Assembly (NCBI GenBank): GCA_029204225.1
Contig: CM055113.1
Span: 33,570,329-33,634,328, forward strand
DNA: 64,000 bases
Reading direction: 5' to 3'
Source of the DNA: Diphasiastrum complanatum
Lineage: Eukaryota > Streptophyta > Lycopodiopsida > Lycopodiales > Lycopodiaceae
Under the pieces are notes generated by a model. That model had not been told where the DNA came from and did no database searches. It was given only the letters and a program-made list of their open reading frames with translations. The translations under genes and the position numbers were made by a program. Positions 31,508 through 43,878 of the stretch are shown here, one piece after another; position 1 is the first letter of the stretch, and every line of letters begins with the position of its first letter.

Positions 31508-33950
31508 TCATTGACCACAGTGTCTAGGATATCGTCTTGAAGGATTTGGAGTTGTACATATCCAGAGGCAAATATTTTTCAGAATGATATAAGGACCTTG
31601 GCTGGAAAATTTCAGTTTTCCTTTAAAGGCTTTGGGCTGGTAGAGCAAATCCTTATCTCCGACCTGAAACTCTCTGAGTTTTAAGGATCGATCATGCCAC
31701 GCTTTTTGTCGATGTTTGTGGACTTGTTGAGCATGGATGCTGATCTGTCGTGTTTCACACAGTTGTTCCAGATGAAATAACCCATTTGCTAGGATCTGTC
31801 GATTATCTAGCTCAAGATTATAGGCTACTCGAAAGGATGGAATATGAAATTCTACCGACATCATGGCTTCTTATCCATATGCTAGCTGAAAAGGGGTTAA
31901 GCCTGTAGCTCTCTTTGGGGTAGTGCAATAAGCCCATAGAGCAACATGAAGTCTTAGTTCCCAATCAGATCGACTGGATTCGACAATTTTGGTGAGATTT
32001 TCACATAGGATTTTATTGGTGGATTCCGCCTGGCCATTGCATCTTGGATAGTATGGGGAACTTTTGCGATGTACCACAAAAAATTTGGAACAAAATCTGC
32101 TATGACAGAGTTAAGAAAATGTGTACCACTATCACTGACCAGAAGATAATGGTGAAACTTCTAAACCGCATATACCATTGCCAAGGCTTCACATTTGGTA
32201 GTGGTACAATTGGCTTCAACAGGTATCAATTGTCTACTGAGAAAACAGATTCGGTAATCCTTTTTTAATTCTCCCGGTTGGGTGAGCACTGCTCCAATGG
32301 CATACTTGGATGCATCGGTATGCACATGGAATTCTTTAGAATAATCAAGAGCCCAGAGGATAGGTGCATTGGTAAGGGCTTCTTTGAGTTGATTAAATGT
32401 GACGCCTTGTTCATCCGTCCATTTGGGAATGACAACTACTTTGTAGATTTTATTAGCGAAATCGAAAATAAAGCATTGATAGTAGTTGGCGTGGCCAAGG
32501 AAAAAGTAAACTTCACGTATCGTACGTGGTTCCAATAGATTCTGAATGATAAGGATCTTTTCGGGGTCAGTGGCAATGCCATTTATGGAAATAATATGTC
32601 CTAGCACAATATCGTGTGTTACCCAGATCTGGCATTTTTCAGGATTAAGAGAGATGCCGAAGCATTGACATTGGATAAAAAAAAATTCGAGCACAGACAT
32701 ATGGCATGTTTCTTCTAAATGTGCACCTAAATCGTCCAAGTAAACCTCTAGGGTATCGCCCATCTGTTGAGAAAAGGCAGCTTGCATAACATGTTGGAAG
32801 GTGCTAGGGGCATTGCAGAGTCCAAAAGGCATGACTTTCCAGCAGCAAAAGCGGTTTTATGTTGATCTTCCTCAGCAATTTGGATCATATTATAGCCGCT
32901 AAAACCATCTAAGAAGGAGTAGGCCTCATCTCCTGCTAGATTTTCTAAGATGGATTCTCCGGAGGGTAATGGAAAATGATCACGTTCTGTGATGACATTA
33001 AGTTTCTTAAAGTTGACACAGATTCGGAGTTTTTCATTTTTCTTGGGAACGATGACAATTGGGGAGACCCACTCAGTATGCTCGATTTCATAGATGAGTA
33101 CTGCATCCAAGAGGCGTTGTAATTCTTCTTTGATCTTGGCCTTATAGTTCGGATTGCATCGGTACGGACGACTAGCGGTTGGCCTCACACTCGGTTTAAG
33201 TGGAATACGATGCACAGCTACCTGGGGAGAGACTCCTTTCATGTCTTTATAGGACCACGCAAAGACATGTCGATATTTGCGCAAGAGCTTTTCAAGCCGT
33301 CTGCGTTGCTCGTGATTGAGGTGAGCGCCGATGTGGACAATATTTTTGTTGGTTTCATTTGGCTCACTCAAGAAAAGGGTGACGGTTCGTGCAGGGCCTT
33401 CATGGAGCGAATTACCATGCGACTCACGTTGAGCTTGGGGTAATTGGATTGTGACATCCTCGATCGTATAGTCCTTAAAGTACGCAAGTACATCATGGAC
33501 TGGAGATTCGAAGGGGGCCTTGCCTTTCATCTGTGTGGATGGTGATGGGGGACGTTCGGTGGTTGGCGTAGGGACATAGGCACTCACAGAAACTTCCCTA
33601 ACGGTTGTGAAGTCACCAGGCGGCTGAATTTGAAGCGGTTTTTTCATCTTTTCTTTCATAGCATGGCCACGTGGTTGAGGCTTCGGCTGTCGTGGGGTGT
33701 GTGGATGAGGAACGGGTGGTATGTCATGGAGGATCATCATCAATTTGAAAGATGGTCTACTCCTCACAGAGATCCCATGGATAGTTTGGGCATTTGACAA
33801 GGTAGAATTCTGTAGCAGGCTTTTCAACTATAACCTTGGCAATCGGTTCCACCTTGGAAGCATGTTGTGGATAGGCCCTAAGTGGATTTTCTAGACATAT
33901 GACACATGGCATCAATCTATTGATTGCATGAGCCACATCCTTTGGTTAGG
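31508..33950 (-). pseudogene. Ty3/gypsy element A: pol (spacer, RT, RNase H, integrase) with internal deletion
   Basis: Minus strand. The frame from 33827 holds a Pro-rich spacer, then DYTIEDVTIQLPQAQ, HVFAWSYKDMKGV, RCNPNYKAKIKEELQRLL, WVSPIVIVPKKNEKLRICVN and AYSFLDGFSGYNMIQIAEED (RT). A frameshift near 32840 moves to the frame at 32832 with MPFGLCNAPSTFQHVM, the catalytic block VYLDDLGAHLEE, and RNase H FHVHTDASKYAIGAVLTQ, ending TKCEALAMVYAV. At about 32135 RNase H (FHHYLL) joins directly to integrase (VSDSGTHFLN), so the zinc-binding part and the first catalytic aspartate are missing. Integrase continues with YYPRCNGQAESTNK and LKFSSQGPYIILK and ends at 31508. The 5' end is cut by the copia LTR at 33951. 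Non-functional. Confidence 0.85.
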
Positions 33951-34542
33951 TGTCACATCCCATGTGTAGAGGACAAATCACATGTGTGGAATAAGCTGAA
34001 GTAGACGAATTTTGACTTCTAGAAGATTTTCAAGTAGATCTCCATATAGAAGGAAAATGGACCAAAAGTGCTCAAAATAGAAGGTTTTGTCCAAGTGTCA
34101 GTTTTGCATGATGAATCATCATATGACAAAGCACCTTCACACATGTGGGATCAAAGGGATGATCAGTACCACGAGCTCCCACTTATTGTATATATAGAGC
34201 CACATTTGGCCATAATCATTGTGAGACACCAATCTTGGTTTTGGAAGCAATTTTGAGTTATTCTCTCCATTTGTCTACATTTGTTTTGATTGTTTTGAGG
34301 TGCTATCAATGTGTACTTGATTTTCAGGTTGGAGTCCGTACTCAGACAGGGTTTCACACGTGGGAAACCAGAAAGTACACCTACCTTCAATTAATGATTG
34401 TTCTTGTTAGGATTTTGTGTCTAGAATTGATCTAGATTGATCTTAATCTCAAGTAGATTGATAGATCAAGTAATCTGACAACCAATCCCTCTTGAGGATC
34501 AGATTAAGATCCACTCTTGGTCCTTTTTGTACTTTTTTCACA
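33951..34542 (+). repeat. 5' LTR of the copia element
   Basis: Starts TGTCACATCCCATGTG and ends ...CTTTTTTCACA immediately before the initiator-Met primer-binding site. Length 592 bp. It interrupts the minus-strand gypsy element A. The 3' partner is not found, because the element is cut off at 36935. Confidence 0.7.
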
Positions 34543-34554
34543 TGGTATCAGAGC
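34543..34554 (+). other. Primer-binding site for initiator Met tRNA (copia)
   Basis: TGGTATCAGAGC, the standard plant copia site complementary to the initiator Met tRNA 3' end, directly abutting the LTR end. Confidence 0.9.
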
Positions 34555-35144
34555 CTAGTACAAGAGGTTTTGTTGAAATTGATAGGGTTAATCCAAATCA
34601 AAGCCAAAATTAGCAATTTTTTGAAAACTAGTCAAATTTTGTGTAGCGAGTTGAATTTGATAGCTATTCTCAAAATTTTTGGTCCAGATCTTGTTTGGGC
34701 TGTAGGAACCCTTTTCACACGTGTGAGGCCGTACAGCTCCGATTTCGACTGAGAAATTTCCAAAATTTGTAGAATTTGACTCACATACCCAATTTGAGTG
34801 ATTTTTAGTGCAAAATCAAGCATTTTCTATAGAGAGTCTAATCCCTTGATTAGTTCTTGGATTAGATCAGCCAAAAAAATTAAAATTGAAGCTTGAATGA
34901 GGTGCATTAATTGATCTACTTCGATTTTTTGATTGTATGTTGAAGTTGAAGAGAGAAATTGCTAAAAATCATAGATTAAGGAGTGATTTTGCAAGGTTGA
35001 GACTAGAATCTAAATTTCCATCATTCTAGATTGGTTCATGAGTGATAAGATTGAGTCTATAAGCTTTCTAAATAGCTAGAAGACTTTAGGTTCAGATCTC
35101 TTAGAGAAACCATAAGAGTTTCTAGTGCTTTTTCACATTCAAAA

Positions 35145-36956
35145 ATGGCATCAATGGGTGGTTTTTTGCTTGAAGCTAGTGAAAGACTTACATCCACTAA
35201 TTATGCTACTTGGATAGTTCGAATGGAGTCTTTGCTTGTACTTCATGATCTTTATGACATAGTACTTGAGGTGGAAGTAGAACCTCAAGGAGGAGGTGAA
35301 TTGGCTAAGTACAAAAAGAGATGTAGAGTTGCATTACACTGCATAAAAATGAATGTAAGTAATGAACTTTTGAAAGAAATCTCATCTTGTACCACATCCA
35401 AAGAGGCATGGGATTCATTAAAAGCCATTTATGGATCCAAGAACACTTCAAGGATACTCATGCTTAGGAATCAAATCCTTCAAAGCATGAAAGGAAGTAG
35501 TGAAAGTGCCCAAAATTATGTCTGTAGGATCAAATCTTTGAATAAAGAGTTGTCTTCTATAGACGATAAAATCAAAGATGATGAATTAGTTCAAATCATT
35601 TTGAATGGATTAGGAGATGATTATTCCAATCTTGTTCAAACCTTTGCTATTCAAGATTCACTTCCTAGTATTGAAAAACTTCAAAGTTTGCTTGTTAGTG
35701 AGGAGAGTAGAATGCTTCATATCAAAAGTAGGATGAGTTCCTTATCTTTGAATGATGGTGATGAAAAAGCTAACTTTTCTTTGAAATGCAAGAAGAAGAA
35801 GTTTCCATCCAAGAAGACTCAAGACATGGAGATGGAGAACAAAGATGGAGCGTCAAGTTCCAAAGGCAAGAGCAAGAAGGACAAGAAGAAGCTAAAGTGT
35901 TTCTTTTGTGGGAAAAAGGGACATTTTGCATCCGAGTGCTACAAGAAGAAGAATACCCAAGAGAAGGACAATCAAGGCAATCTTGTGCTTGAGGAGGAGG
36001 AAGAAGGCAATCTATCTTTGATGGTATCCTCACCACAAACCTCTAATCAAGACACTTGGTGGATTGATAGTGGGGCAAGCTCTCACGTGACTCACCAAAA
36101 AGACTACTTTTCTAATCTACTTTCTTACAATAGTTCTAAGAGATTTATCTTCACTGCAAGTGATCAAGAATGTGAGATTGTAGGTGTTGGATCCATTCCT
36201 TTATGTCTAGGATCATCTAAAAAAGTAGATCTAGACAATGTTCTTTATGTACCTTCAATTACAAAGAACTTGTTGAGTGTAGGACAACTTATGGATAGTG
36301 GATTAGATGTACATTTCAAGCATGGAGCATGTTCTATCTTGAAAGATGAAAAATGTATTGCTAGTGGTTTCAAGCAAGGGAGGTTATTCAAATTGGATGC
36401 TAATGTGATGGTTGGAAGTGTGAACATGGCAAGGGAGGAGCTTACTCAAGTGGAATTATGGCACAAAAGGTTAGGCCATCCTAACTACAAAGCTATGGAG
36501 ACCATGGTGACAAAGGAGCTAGCAAGAGGACTTCCCAAAACCATATCCAAGTGTGGCAAACTTTGTGAAGCTTGTGGACTCTCCAAATCTCATAAGCTTC
36601 CTTTCAAGAAATCCTTGATAAAATCTAACTCTCCTCTTAGCCTTATACACTCGGATGTTCATCCATTTTCACATGAATCAAATGGTGGAGCTCTAATGTA
36701 TGTCACTTTTATTGATGATAAATCAAGATACTCTTGGGTTTATCTCTTGTCTAAGAAAAGTGAAGTTTTTGAGTCCTTTGTAAAGTTCAAAACTCTTGTG
36801 GAAAAGCAACTTAATACTAGCTTGAAAGTATTAAGAAGTGATAATGGAGGGGAGTACATCTCCAATAGGATGAAAGAGTTTTGTGAAACTAATGGCATAA
36901 AGAGAGAGTTTACTTGTACATATACTCCACAGATATGTTGGTTATGTACATCCTAA
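35145..36956 (+). CDS. Ty1/copia gag-pol polyprotein, truncated in integrase
   Basis: An open frame of 603 residues that starts about 590 bp after the primer-binding site. N-terminal gag (UBN2-like) with STNYATWIVRMESLL; CCHC zinc knuckle CFFCGKKGHFASEC at about residues 252-265; protease DTWWIDSGASSHVT at about 304-317; pre-integrase WHKRLGHPNYKAM at about 440; integrase with the first two catalytic aspartates in LIHSDVHPF and LRSDNGGEY. The frame follows the family up to TCTYTPQ and then runs into foreign sequence (ICWLCTS), so the catalytic glutamate, RT and RNase H are absent. gag and protease are intact, so the break is recent compared with other elements here. It could give a gag-protease product at most. 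Confidence 0.9.
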   Translation: MASMGGFLLEASERLTSTNYATWIVRMESLLVLHDLYDIVLEVEVEPQGGGELAKYKKRCRVALHCIKMNVSNELLKEISSCTTSKEAWDSLKAIYGSKNTSRILMLRNQILQSMKGSSESAQNYVCRIKSLNKELSSIDDKIKDDELVQIILNGLGDDYSNLVQTFAIQDSLPSIEKLQSLLVSEESRMLHIKSRMSSLSLNDGDEKANFSLKCKKKKFPSKKTQDMEMENKDGASSSKGKSKKDKKKLKCFFCGKKGHFASECYKKKNTQEKDNQGNLVLEEEEEGNLSLMVSSPQTSNQDTWWIDSGASSHVTHQKDYFSNLLSYNSSKRFIFTASDQECEIVGVGSIPLCLGSSKKVDLDNVLYVPSITKNLLSVGQLMDSGLDVHFKHGACSILKDEKCIASGFKQGRLFKLDANVMVGSVNMAREELTQVELWHKRLGHPNYKAMETMVTKELARGLPKTISKCGKLCEACGLSKSHKLPFKKSLIKSNSPLSLIHSDVHPFSHESNGGALMYVTFIDDKSRYSWVYLLSKKSEVFESFVKFKTLVEKQLNTSLKVLRSDNGGEYISNRMKEFCETNGIKREFTCTYTPQICWLCTS

Positions 36957-37867
36957 TCTTATGGATCTACTATGTGTTTCCTATGTACGGAGTTTATATC
37001 GTATACTTAGACTAGTCAGTGCGCATAGACATATGAACAAGTAATGTTCAAAATAGTTACATGCATGTTAATGTCTCTTTATGTGAAAAGGGTGATTCAT
37101 TAACTTAGTTATGGTTTAGACTCAAGATCTAAATGTGGTGACGGCTCCGGGATATAAGAATTCGCGCACCTAGACATTTGAGATTTTTGAATCATTTACA
37201 ATTGACTTGAGTAATTGGATTACTCCTGATTAAAAGTTAATTGGTTGAATAAACATAGAATATAGGAGATTCTTGATATAGAATATTTTTTGAAGGAGAA
37301 ATACATCCCAAATTATTCATTGTATCCCAATGAGCTCATATAGGAAGACAAAGTTTAACTAATATCAAGGATAACCACTGAATTTAGTTGGAATTCAGCA
37401 GAACTTTGTAATCTAGATGTTGTTCTAGGTGATTGTAGAAAGTTATGTTGTTAAAGACGAGTGTTAAAATGGTCTTTAATCACTTGGTTGATTGAAGAAT
37501 TTGGACAACTCATAATTTGGTTAAGAATATGGTTGGAAGAATATTCTTGAAATCTAGTGATTTTACTTGGAAAAAAAGATTTCAGAATGGTTCTTATATT
37601 TCCTGAGTGGTATGTTATACATATACTTCAGTATCTTTCAATGATTATGGTTTTGAAATCTTGTAAATCATGATTGACGAATCATAAGATTCTAAATGTT
37701 ATGATCGACGAATCATAAATTGGTACTTAATTATCAATGAAGATTATAAGAAAATATGATGATTCTTAAGAGAGAAGTAATTCTCGATCTATTGAATGAG
37801 TCAAGAATCTAGATTAGTCAGCTGAGAATCTAAACTTCTTGTGATCCCTCTACTTCTACATCCAACA
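36936..37867. repeat. Probable solo LTR inserted in the copia integrase
   Basis: A segment of 932 bp bounded by TGTTGG at its start and CCAACA at its end, the TG...CA ends with mirrored neighbours expected of an LTR. It starts exactly where the copia frame breaks. The flanking five bases (agata and tataa) do not match, so a clean target duplication is missing, and no polymerase or primer site follows. Inside, gacgaatcataa occurs twice (about 37675 and 37708). Confidence 0.4.
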
Positions 37868-38373
37868 TATAACATTCATCACACACTCTACGTGATGCTT
37901 CGTCCATAAGATGAATGAATTTGAGCCTCCAAGTTACGTCATCATACTGGTAGTAACTCATTGTTGTGCTTCAGTGTAATATAGTAGCAACATGCTTTTT
38001 TATTTGTGTATAACGTAGATGAATGCTTATTTGATTTGAATGTACTTCGCTCCTGTTTGATCACGCTCGTTTACTCACTCTGATCAAAACACGGACGTCT
38101 ATGACTCCTCAGTTTCTGATCACACGATGGCTGTCTTTGACGACTGAGGAACTTGTGTTTTTCATCACATAATCAATCTAAGTTTTTCATAATTGAATCT
38201 GATTTCCAGTAATACCTCACACCATTTCTAATTTATTTGGTGGACTGTACTCATCCATTGATTTTTTAGTATGAATGGTTCTTAAGATCCTGTTGGGCAG
38301 AGCGATTGAGCTGTGATTATAATTTAGCATTTACATTCTTTTAGATTGTTCTTGCACATAGCAACCCATAATA
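37868..38373. other. Unassigned sequence between solo LTR and gypsy gag fragment
   Basis: No open frame of note. It could be leader or LTR of the gypsy fragment that follows, but no primer site with good match is visible. Confidence 0.3.
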
Positions 38374-40087
38374 ATGGGAGAGTCGTTCCACAAGTATTTC
38401 CTTCTCTCTTCTCTGTTGACGTTCTATCGCCCTATCAATAGCGTCCTAACATGGTTCATGGCAGGACTACCCAAGGGAATCAGACAACAATTGAAACAAA
38501 GAGACAAATATGTGTCTTTTCAAGTAGCCTGCGCCGATGCCATTAAGAGAATCGACGATAGTGACAATACTAGTTCAAAATCTAATAATTCGACCAAGAA
38601 CGAAGACGCAGAAAGGAGTGAAGAGCCAAACATAAGGATAAGCTACACGATGATGCTTCTGCCTCTACATCCAATAGTGCTAATACCATTATATCCGCCA
38701 TAAAGAGATTGCACACGCAGAGCAATGAGCAGATCAAAAAGCTCACCACTTACCTTACTGCGGAAGCTGAAAGGCTTGCAACCAAGACCTACCTATATAT
38801 GCCTATCCAAGGAGAGAATCCACCTGGTGCCCATACTGCTCTGGCAAACACACATAAAACAAGTTTTCACAGTTGAGACAGAGGTTAGAGCGACCTACAC
38901 GATATTGCCATATCTGTAATATGAGCAATCATGATACCAACGAATGTCGATACAACCTCAACCCGACTAGCACCAAATCTTACCCCGTTGGCACACCGTC
39001 AAGGTGCCTTATCCCAACCACCGCCTAGATTGGCATTACCACCCATACTCCCCAAAACCCAAGGCCTAGTAGTGAGAAATCCTCAACTAGATGCTCAGTA
39101 GTTGAACATGTCGAAGTGACCGAAGAACCCTACAACTCTGAGGAGGAAGCACATGACTCTGTCCCTATGCATTTCATAGATGGAGCGAGTGGCAACTTGA
39201 TACCGATCTACGCCAACCAGCTTAGAAGTACAGGATTTAGAGCTTCTATCAAGTGTTATGGATGTGGAGAAAACCATAGGATTTCCGAGTGCCCCAACAA
39301 GCCACAAGGCAACTTTGTACCACTATGTCATGATTGTGGGTACGGACACCCATATCTAACGTGTCTAATGAGAAAGGATAAACAAAGAGAGGTCTCTGCC
39401 CCTTTACACCTGATGACTGTGGTAGGAGAGCCCAAGGCATCTACGATGCTAGTATTCATCCAGACTAGAGCCCAAAAACGAAAAGAGAATGAGCCATCCA
39501 AGTCCGCCACTACCGGTTCTACTAGTGAGTCACATGGTTTCTTATACGTAGGTGAATATCCTAATCCCACAGTTGAGCAAGGTAATTTTAGACGTATGAG
39601 GGAGTGGGTGAAAGAAGCTCAAGCCCTAGACCAAGCCAGAGAGACATCCCGAGAGCAAGACCAACGTCAGCCCAAGGGTTATAACAATCAACGACCTACC
39701 ACTTCCCCTCACTCCCTAGTAAATCCAAGATTACTATAGGCTATCCGTGAAACTGGACAGAATGCATAGGAACTTTCTGGGCTGAAAGTCCCTTTCCAAA
39801 GTAAAGAGTCGAAAAAGGACCATACCGCTATCCTAGTCGATCTATTGAGAGGAGATGTCAGAATACCCTTAGACACCCTACTCAAAATGCATCTGACCCT
39901 CTGGGAAGGATTGAAAACATACATAGACGGACTAGGTAGTGGGAAACCTGAAGTGCACCCTACCAATTTGGTGTCGAATGTAGAGGTAGAGGGCTCGCAT
40001 CCAGTCCACGAAGTTTTTGCACTCGATGGGTTAAAAATTGTAAGAAACAAGTGTGTACAAGTGTGCGCATACTTGCCCCATGAATGA
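38374..40087 (+). pseudogene. Ty3/gypsy gag and protease-region remnant (plus strand)
   Basis: The first part (38374-38703) has the gag phrase LTWFMAGLPKGIRQQLKQRD and DKYVSFQVACADAIKRID, parallel to the minus-strand gag at 43566-43162. The second part (39116-39739) carries two zinc knuckles with an unusual spacing, CYGCGENHRISEC and CHDCGYGHPYLTC (CX2CX3HX4C), then TRAQKRKENE. The third (39845-40087) begins LRGDVRIPLDTLLKM, the segment before protease and RT in such elements. Stops separate the parts, and RT, RNase H and integrase are absent. Confidence 0.7.
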
Positions 40088-42440
40088 ATGAGGAGAATGG
40101 CACATATACGAGATTACACACACAAATAAGCTAACTAAATCAAGATGTTGAAAGACCTAGAAAAACTTTTGTCATAAATAAACTAAATCTGAAGAGTAAA
40201 TAAACTACAGTAAAAAATTTCTTGGTCATGAAATAGAAAAATAAGTGATGCTTTGAATTCTTTCTCTTTTGAAAATCAATCAAGCAAAATAAACACAAAT
40301 TCTTGGCAAATACTTTATAACTATCTCTCGCACGCATGATATTGCAATCCTTCCAAGAGTAGAGGCACCATAGTCAACTCATGCAACAACATATTCGATA
40401 CAATAGCTAGTTTTCTAGCTGTATGAAGCTTCAAATAGTCTCCATTACATAGGAAAAAAAGTAGTTTGTTCTTGGAAAAAGTGATGCTAAGCAGCGTGAG
40501 TTTGATGCTTGGGTGAAGCATTCTTTCTCTGATAGTTTCTACATGCTCAAATTCTAATTTTAGAAGATGTTTCATAAAAAGATAAGCTGTCTATATTAAC
40601 AAGGTTTCGGACAAGTGGGTGGTATAATAAATATTGTCTAATTGAGTAAAAGATAAGATTATTTTGTTGATTGAAAAGAGCAAAATTGAAACCAAGGCTT
40701 GAAATAACAATTCTCAAGTTTTAGCATCTGTATCCTCCATTTGCTTTTGGGTGTTTCCTCAGTTCTTCTCTCAAATGAAGTTCCAGTCTGGTTGGCTCTT
40801 TTCCTTGACGCAAAGAGAAGAATCTTCGATTGGTAGGTTGCACAAATCTCGGTTAACAGTCTTCAAGGAAATGGACTCATCAACACATTGGTGGTAAAAA
40901 TAGATTTGGATGGATGGTTTGGTGATGGTAGGGAAACATGATGAAGGCTTGGTGGAAGGGTAAAGGAACTGATATCTCTACAGTTGGAGCCTTGGACCCT
41001 TGCAATGTCGAGCTTTGACCACCACTTGTTGGGTGAGGAGCTCGCTTTATTCTGCAGGTTCACAGTTGTCTTCATCTTTTCTTTTTCTGAAGCTCTTTCT
41101 TTTGATCCATTCCTTATGAGATTCATAGGAGGGGATTCAACTATCATTGCTCCACAGAGTTTCTTTTGATCAAGATCGATCTGACTCATTCGTTGCTTAA
41201 GTTTTGTCCTTTCCTCCTCAACTTCTTTGCTTTATTTCTTTTTGCTGCTTCGCCTGCCTTCTTAGATCTTCTTTTATGGCTGATCAACCGATGTAGGTGG
41301 TAGGTGGTCTCCACAAGACACTTACAACGATCTTTTAGCCGCTTCAGTAAAATTATCAGGATTTGAAAAAACTGGGGATTTCTCAGATGAGCAGTGGAAC
41401 GATGACAAATAGATAGATGGAAGGTAGGGTGGAGGTGGTGACATCGGTAGATGGTGTGGGCGATAGAATAGGTATGGGAGTGGACAAAGAAAAAGACTGA
41501 TTTCCCAATACTTGTACTTCCATCTTCTGAAGGATATTCGTCATGACTGGGGTACTTCTTCTGATTGAGACGCTTTGGATTGCCCATCTGCCTTCTTAGC
41601 CTTGTCATTGTCGTCTTTGGTTTCGTGACCTTGGCTGTCAATTTGCTCATGTTGTTGCCGACATTGTGGCTGCTCTAGTGGATGCCTGCAAATCCACTTT
41701 ATCCGCTCCAAAAAGATCTGTTGGTGGAGATGTTGTTATCTGTAACTTGCATGCACAAGGTTGGATCGGTGTCTGAAACTCGCAGTTGAAACACGTTGAA
41801 CATGGGACTGGACTAAAGATTGAACAAATTTTAACTAAATTTGTTTCAATCTTGTTGTAGTTGACTCAAAGATGAATATCTCAATGAAAGACAAGAATCA
41901 ACTCTGAAAGGATGTGGATTTCAAAAAGTGGCAGTATGCTCAAAGATCCTAAACTCTGTACAAGGTGATCTGAAAATTGATAGATGAATGAAAATGTGTT
42001 ATTGAGATACTCTACGGAAGACTCTCGTGCAGTAGCTATTTCTCATGCAAAAATCAATCACACAAAATGGATGAAGAGGAACAAGGAAATAAACGAATAG
42101 TACAGAGAGTAAGAACTGTATGGAACTTGTCAAACAAAACTTTCATTCATCAACATTGATAATTCAACTTGACAATTACAATATCCCATTGGTCATGTAG
42201 AGTAATGAGAAAAACTCTGATATGCCCTTTTGAAAACAAGGCAGGGTTTGTGTTACTATATCTACCATCATTGATAGAAAATATTGTAAGATATGGCTTG
42301 AAGTGCATAGAAGGAGAAGATACTATTCCCATTAGTATCATGTGGATCATGAGATTCATAAAATGAATCGCTTTTAGATTTCTGATTCTCAAATTTGGTT
42401 TGTTATATGCAGTGGTTTGAAATCTCGTCAGAAAATTCGA
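40088..42440. other. Unassigned stretch between opposing gypsy gag fragments
   Basis: Minus frames at 41650-41186 and 41189-40863 are Lys/Ser/Pro-rich (with KRRSKKAGEAAKRNKAKKLR) and adjoin each other, suggesting one frameshifted low-complexity protein gene. An alternative frame there is Ser/Thr/Pro-rich, like the middle of the broken protein at 30828-28470, but I cannot show homology. No domain is recognised. Confidence 0.3.
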
Positions 42441-43878
42441 TTATCGATCTGGTATAGTAATGTAGAACTTCTCAAGGAACTTCTCGATTGAGTAGCAGTG
42501 TTGGTTGCTATGGTGCTCACATGGTGTTGTCGTGAGGATCCTATCGTGATTCATAACTGACGTGTTGGGCAGGTAGGATCTTGTTGGGTTGTTTTGGGCA
42601 GTCTTTGAAACTGTCTTTTCTAACACAATCGGGACACTCGGCATGGTACTTGGTCTTGACTGGACAATCAACCATGAAGTGGCCGGTTTTACCACAGATG
42701 AAACATTTGTTGTTCATGGGCCCTTGTATACTGGCATAACCATTTTGTATGGCTAGTGGTTCTGGACTTTATGGTGGGTATTCGTGATAATGCGAGGAAT
42801 GTCCAGATTGTGATGGTTGTTCTTCATATCGTTGGATGGCGTTTGCTTGGATAGGTTGATATGAAAGACAAGCATCAGCAGGATGCATAGCCCGACAGTG
42901 TGGGCACTAGATGGGTTTTTGTCTATTAGGTACCTGGGCAGTGTGTGGTTGACGAGGCATACTGTGTTGGATAGACTTTAGAGTAGTTTGAAACTCATTG
43001 GTGAGTTTCTCCATTTGCAATTGATGTTGCTTATTAAGCAACTCCAATTGGGATTTCCAAAGCTGATTTCGGGTATCCTCGATCGGCTTCGACTCATGGA
43101 CAGGAGCACGAGGTGCCTGCCTTTCCCTGGATTCGTCAACATCTGATCCTTCATCTTCCTCCTAGACGATATCAGAAATAGCTAATTTTAGGCTTGTATA
43201 TTTGTCATTTGATTTAAGCTCACGTCTTATCCATCTTGGAAGTTCGACTAAAAACCAGATGATGAGCATCTGTTTGGTAGGCTGTTCTTGTACTTGACTT
43301 TTTAAGCGCTTGAAATGCTCAATATAGTCTCGTACGCGCTCATCTTTTGCCATCTTGATGTTACTCAATTTGACAAAAGGACTCTCTATCAAACAAAATG
43401 GTTTAAAATACTTGATAAATGACTCTTTTAGATTAGACCAATCCAATTTATCTTCATGATCGAGGTTAAAAAAACAGTCACTTGCATTAGCAATCTGGTC
43501 ATGGAAAACAGTTGAACCATAGTGTCGGTCGTCATACACATCGCATGCATTCTCAAAGATTTGCAAAAATCTTTGAGGGTCCGACTATCGTCAAACTTGG
43601 GTAGATCTAACTTGGGTGTTCTCTTCTCAAGATGAGCACCGTGAGTGGCAAAAACTCCATTCAGGTGTGTTCAGGCATGTGATGTGTCAATGAAAATGGG
43701 TTCGTGCCCGTGAAGACTCGGCTCTATCAGGTTCTTGTCCCTCGAATGGATTTGTGGATGACTCGCAGATTTGTGATTGCATTTGGTAGAACCTATGGCG
43801 TCTGATTTGTTCAGCTGTAGGAGATACCATTTTGTGTGGATAATCTTCTGGGATATCGGGATCAGTATGGTGGTCCAT
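42441..43878 (-). pseudogene. Ty3/gypsy element C: gag with zinc knuckles (minus strand)
   Basis: Minus strand. A start at 43878 (MDHHTDPDIPEDYPHKM, with RRHRFYQMQSQICES) is followed after breaks by the gag core at 43566-43162 (YGSTVFHDQIANASDCF, LKESFIKYFKPF, LVELPRWIRRELKSNDKYTS). Next come a Gln-rich stretch, a knuckle CPHCRAMHPADAC (about 42910-42870) and a knuckle KCFICGKTGHFMVDC (about 42711-42669), then CPDCVRKDSFKDCPKQPN. Stops occur between the parts. It encodes the capsid part only; pol is not attached here. Confidence 0.75.

Noticed and set aside
41186-41650. Lys-rich minus frame as a nuclear host gene
   Set aside because: Low complexity, frameshifted into its neighbour, and surrounded by retroelement fragments; no domain supports a host gene.
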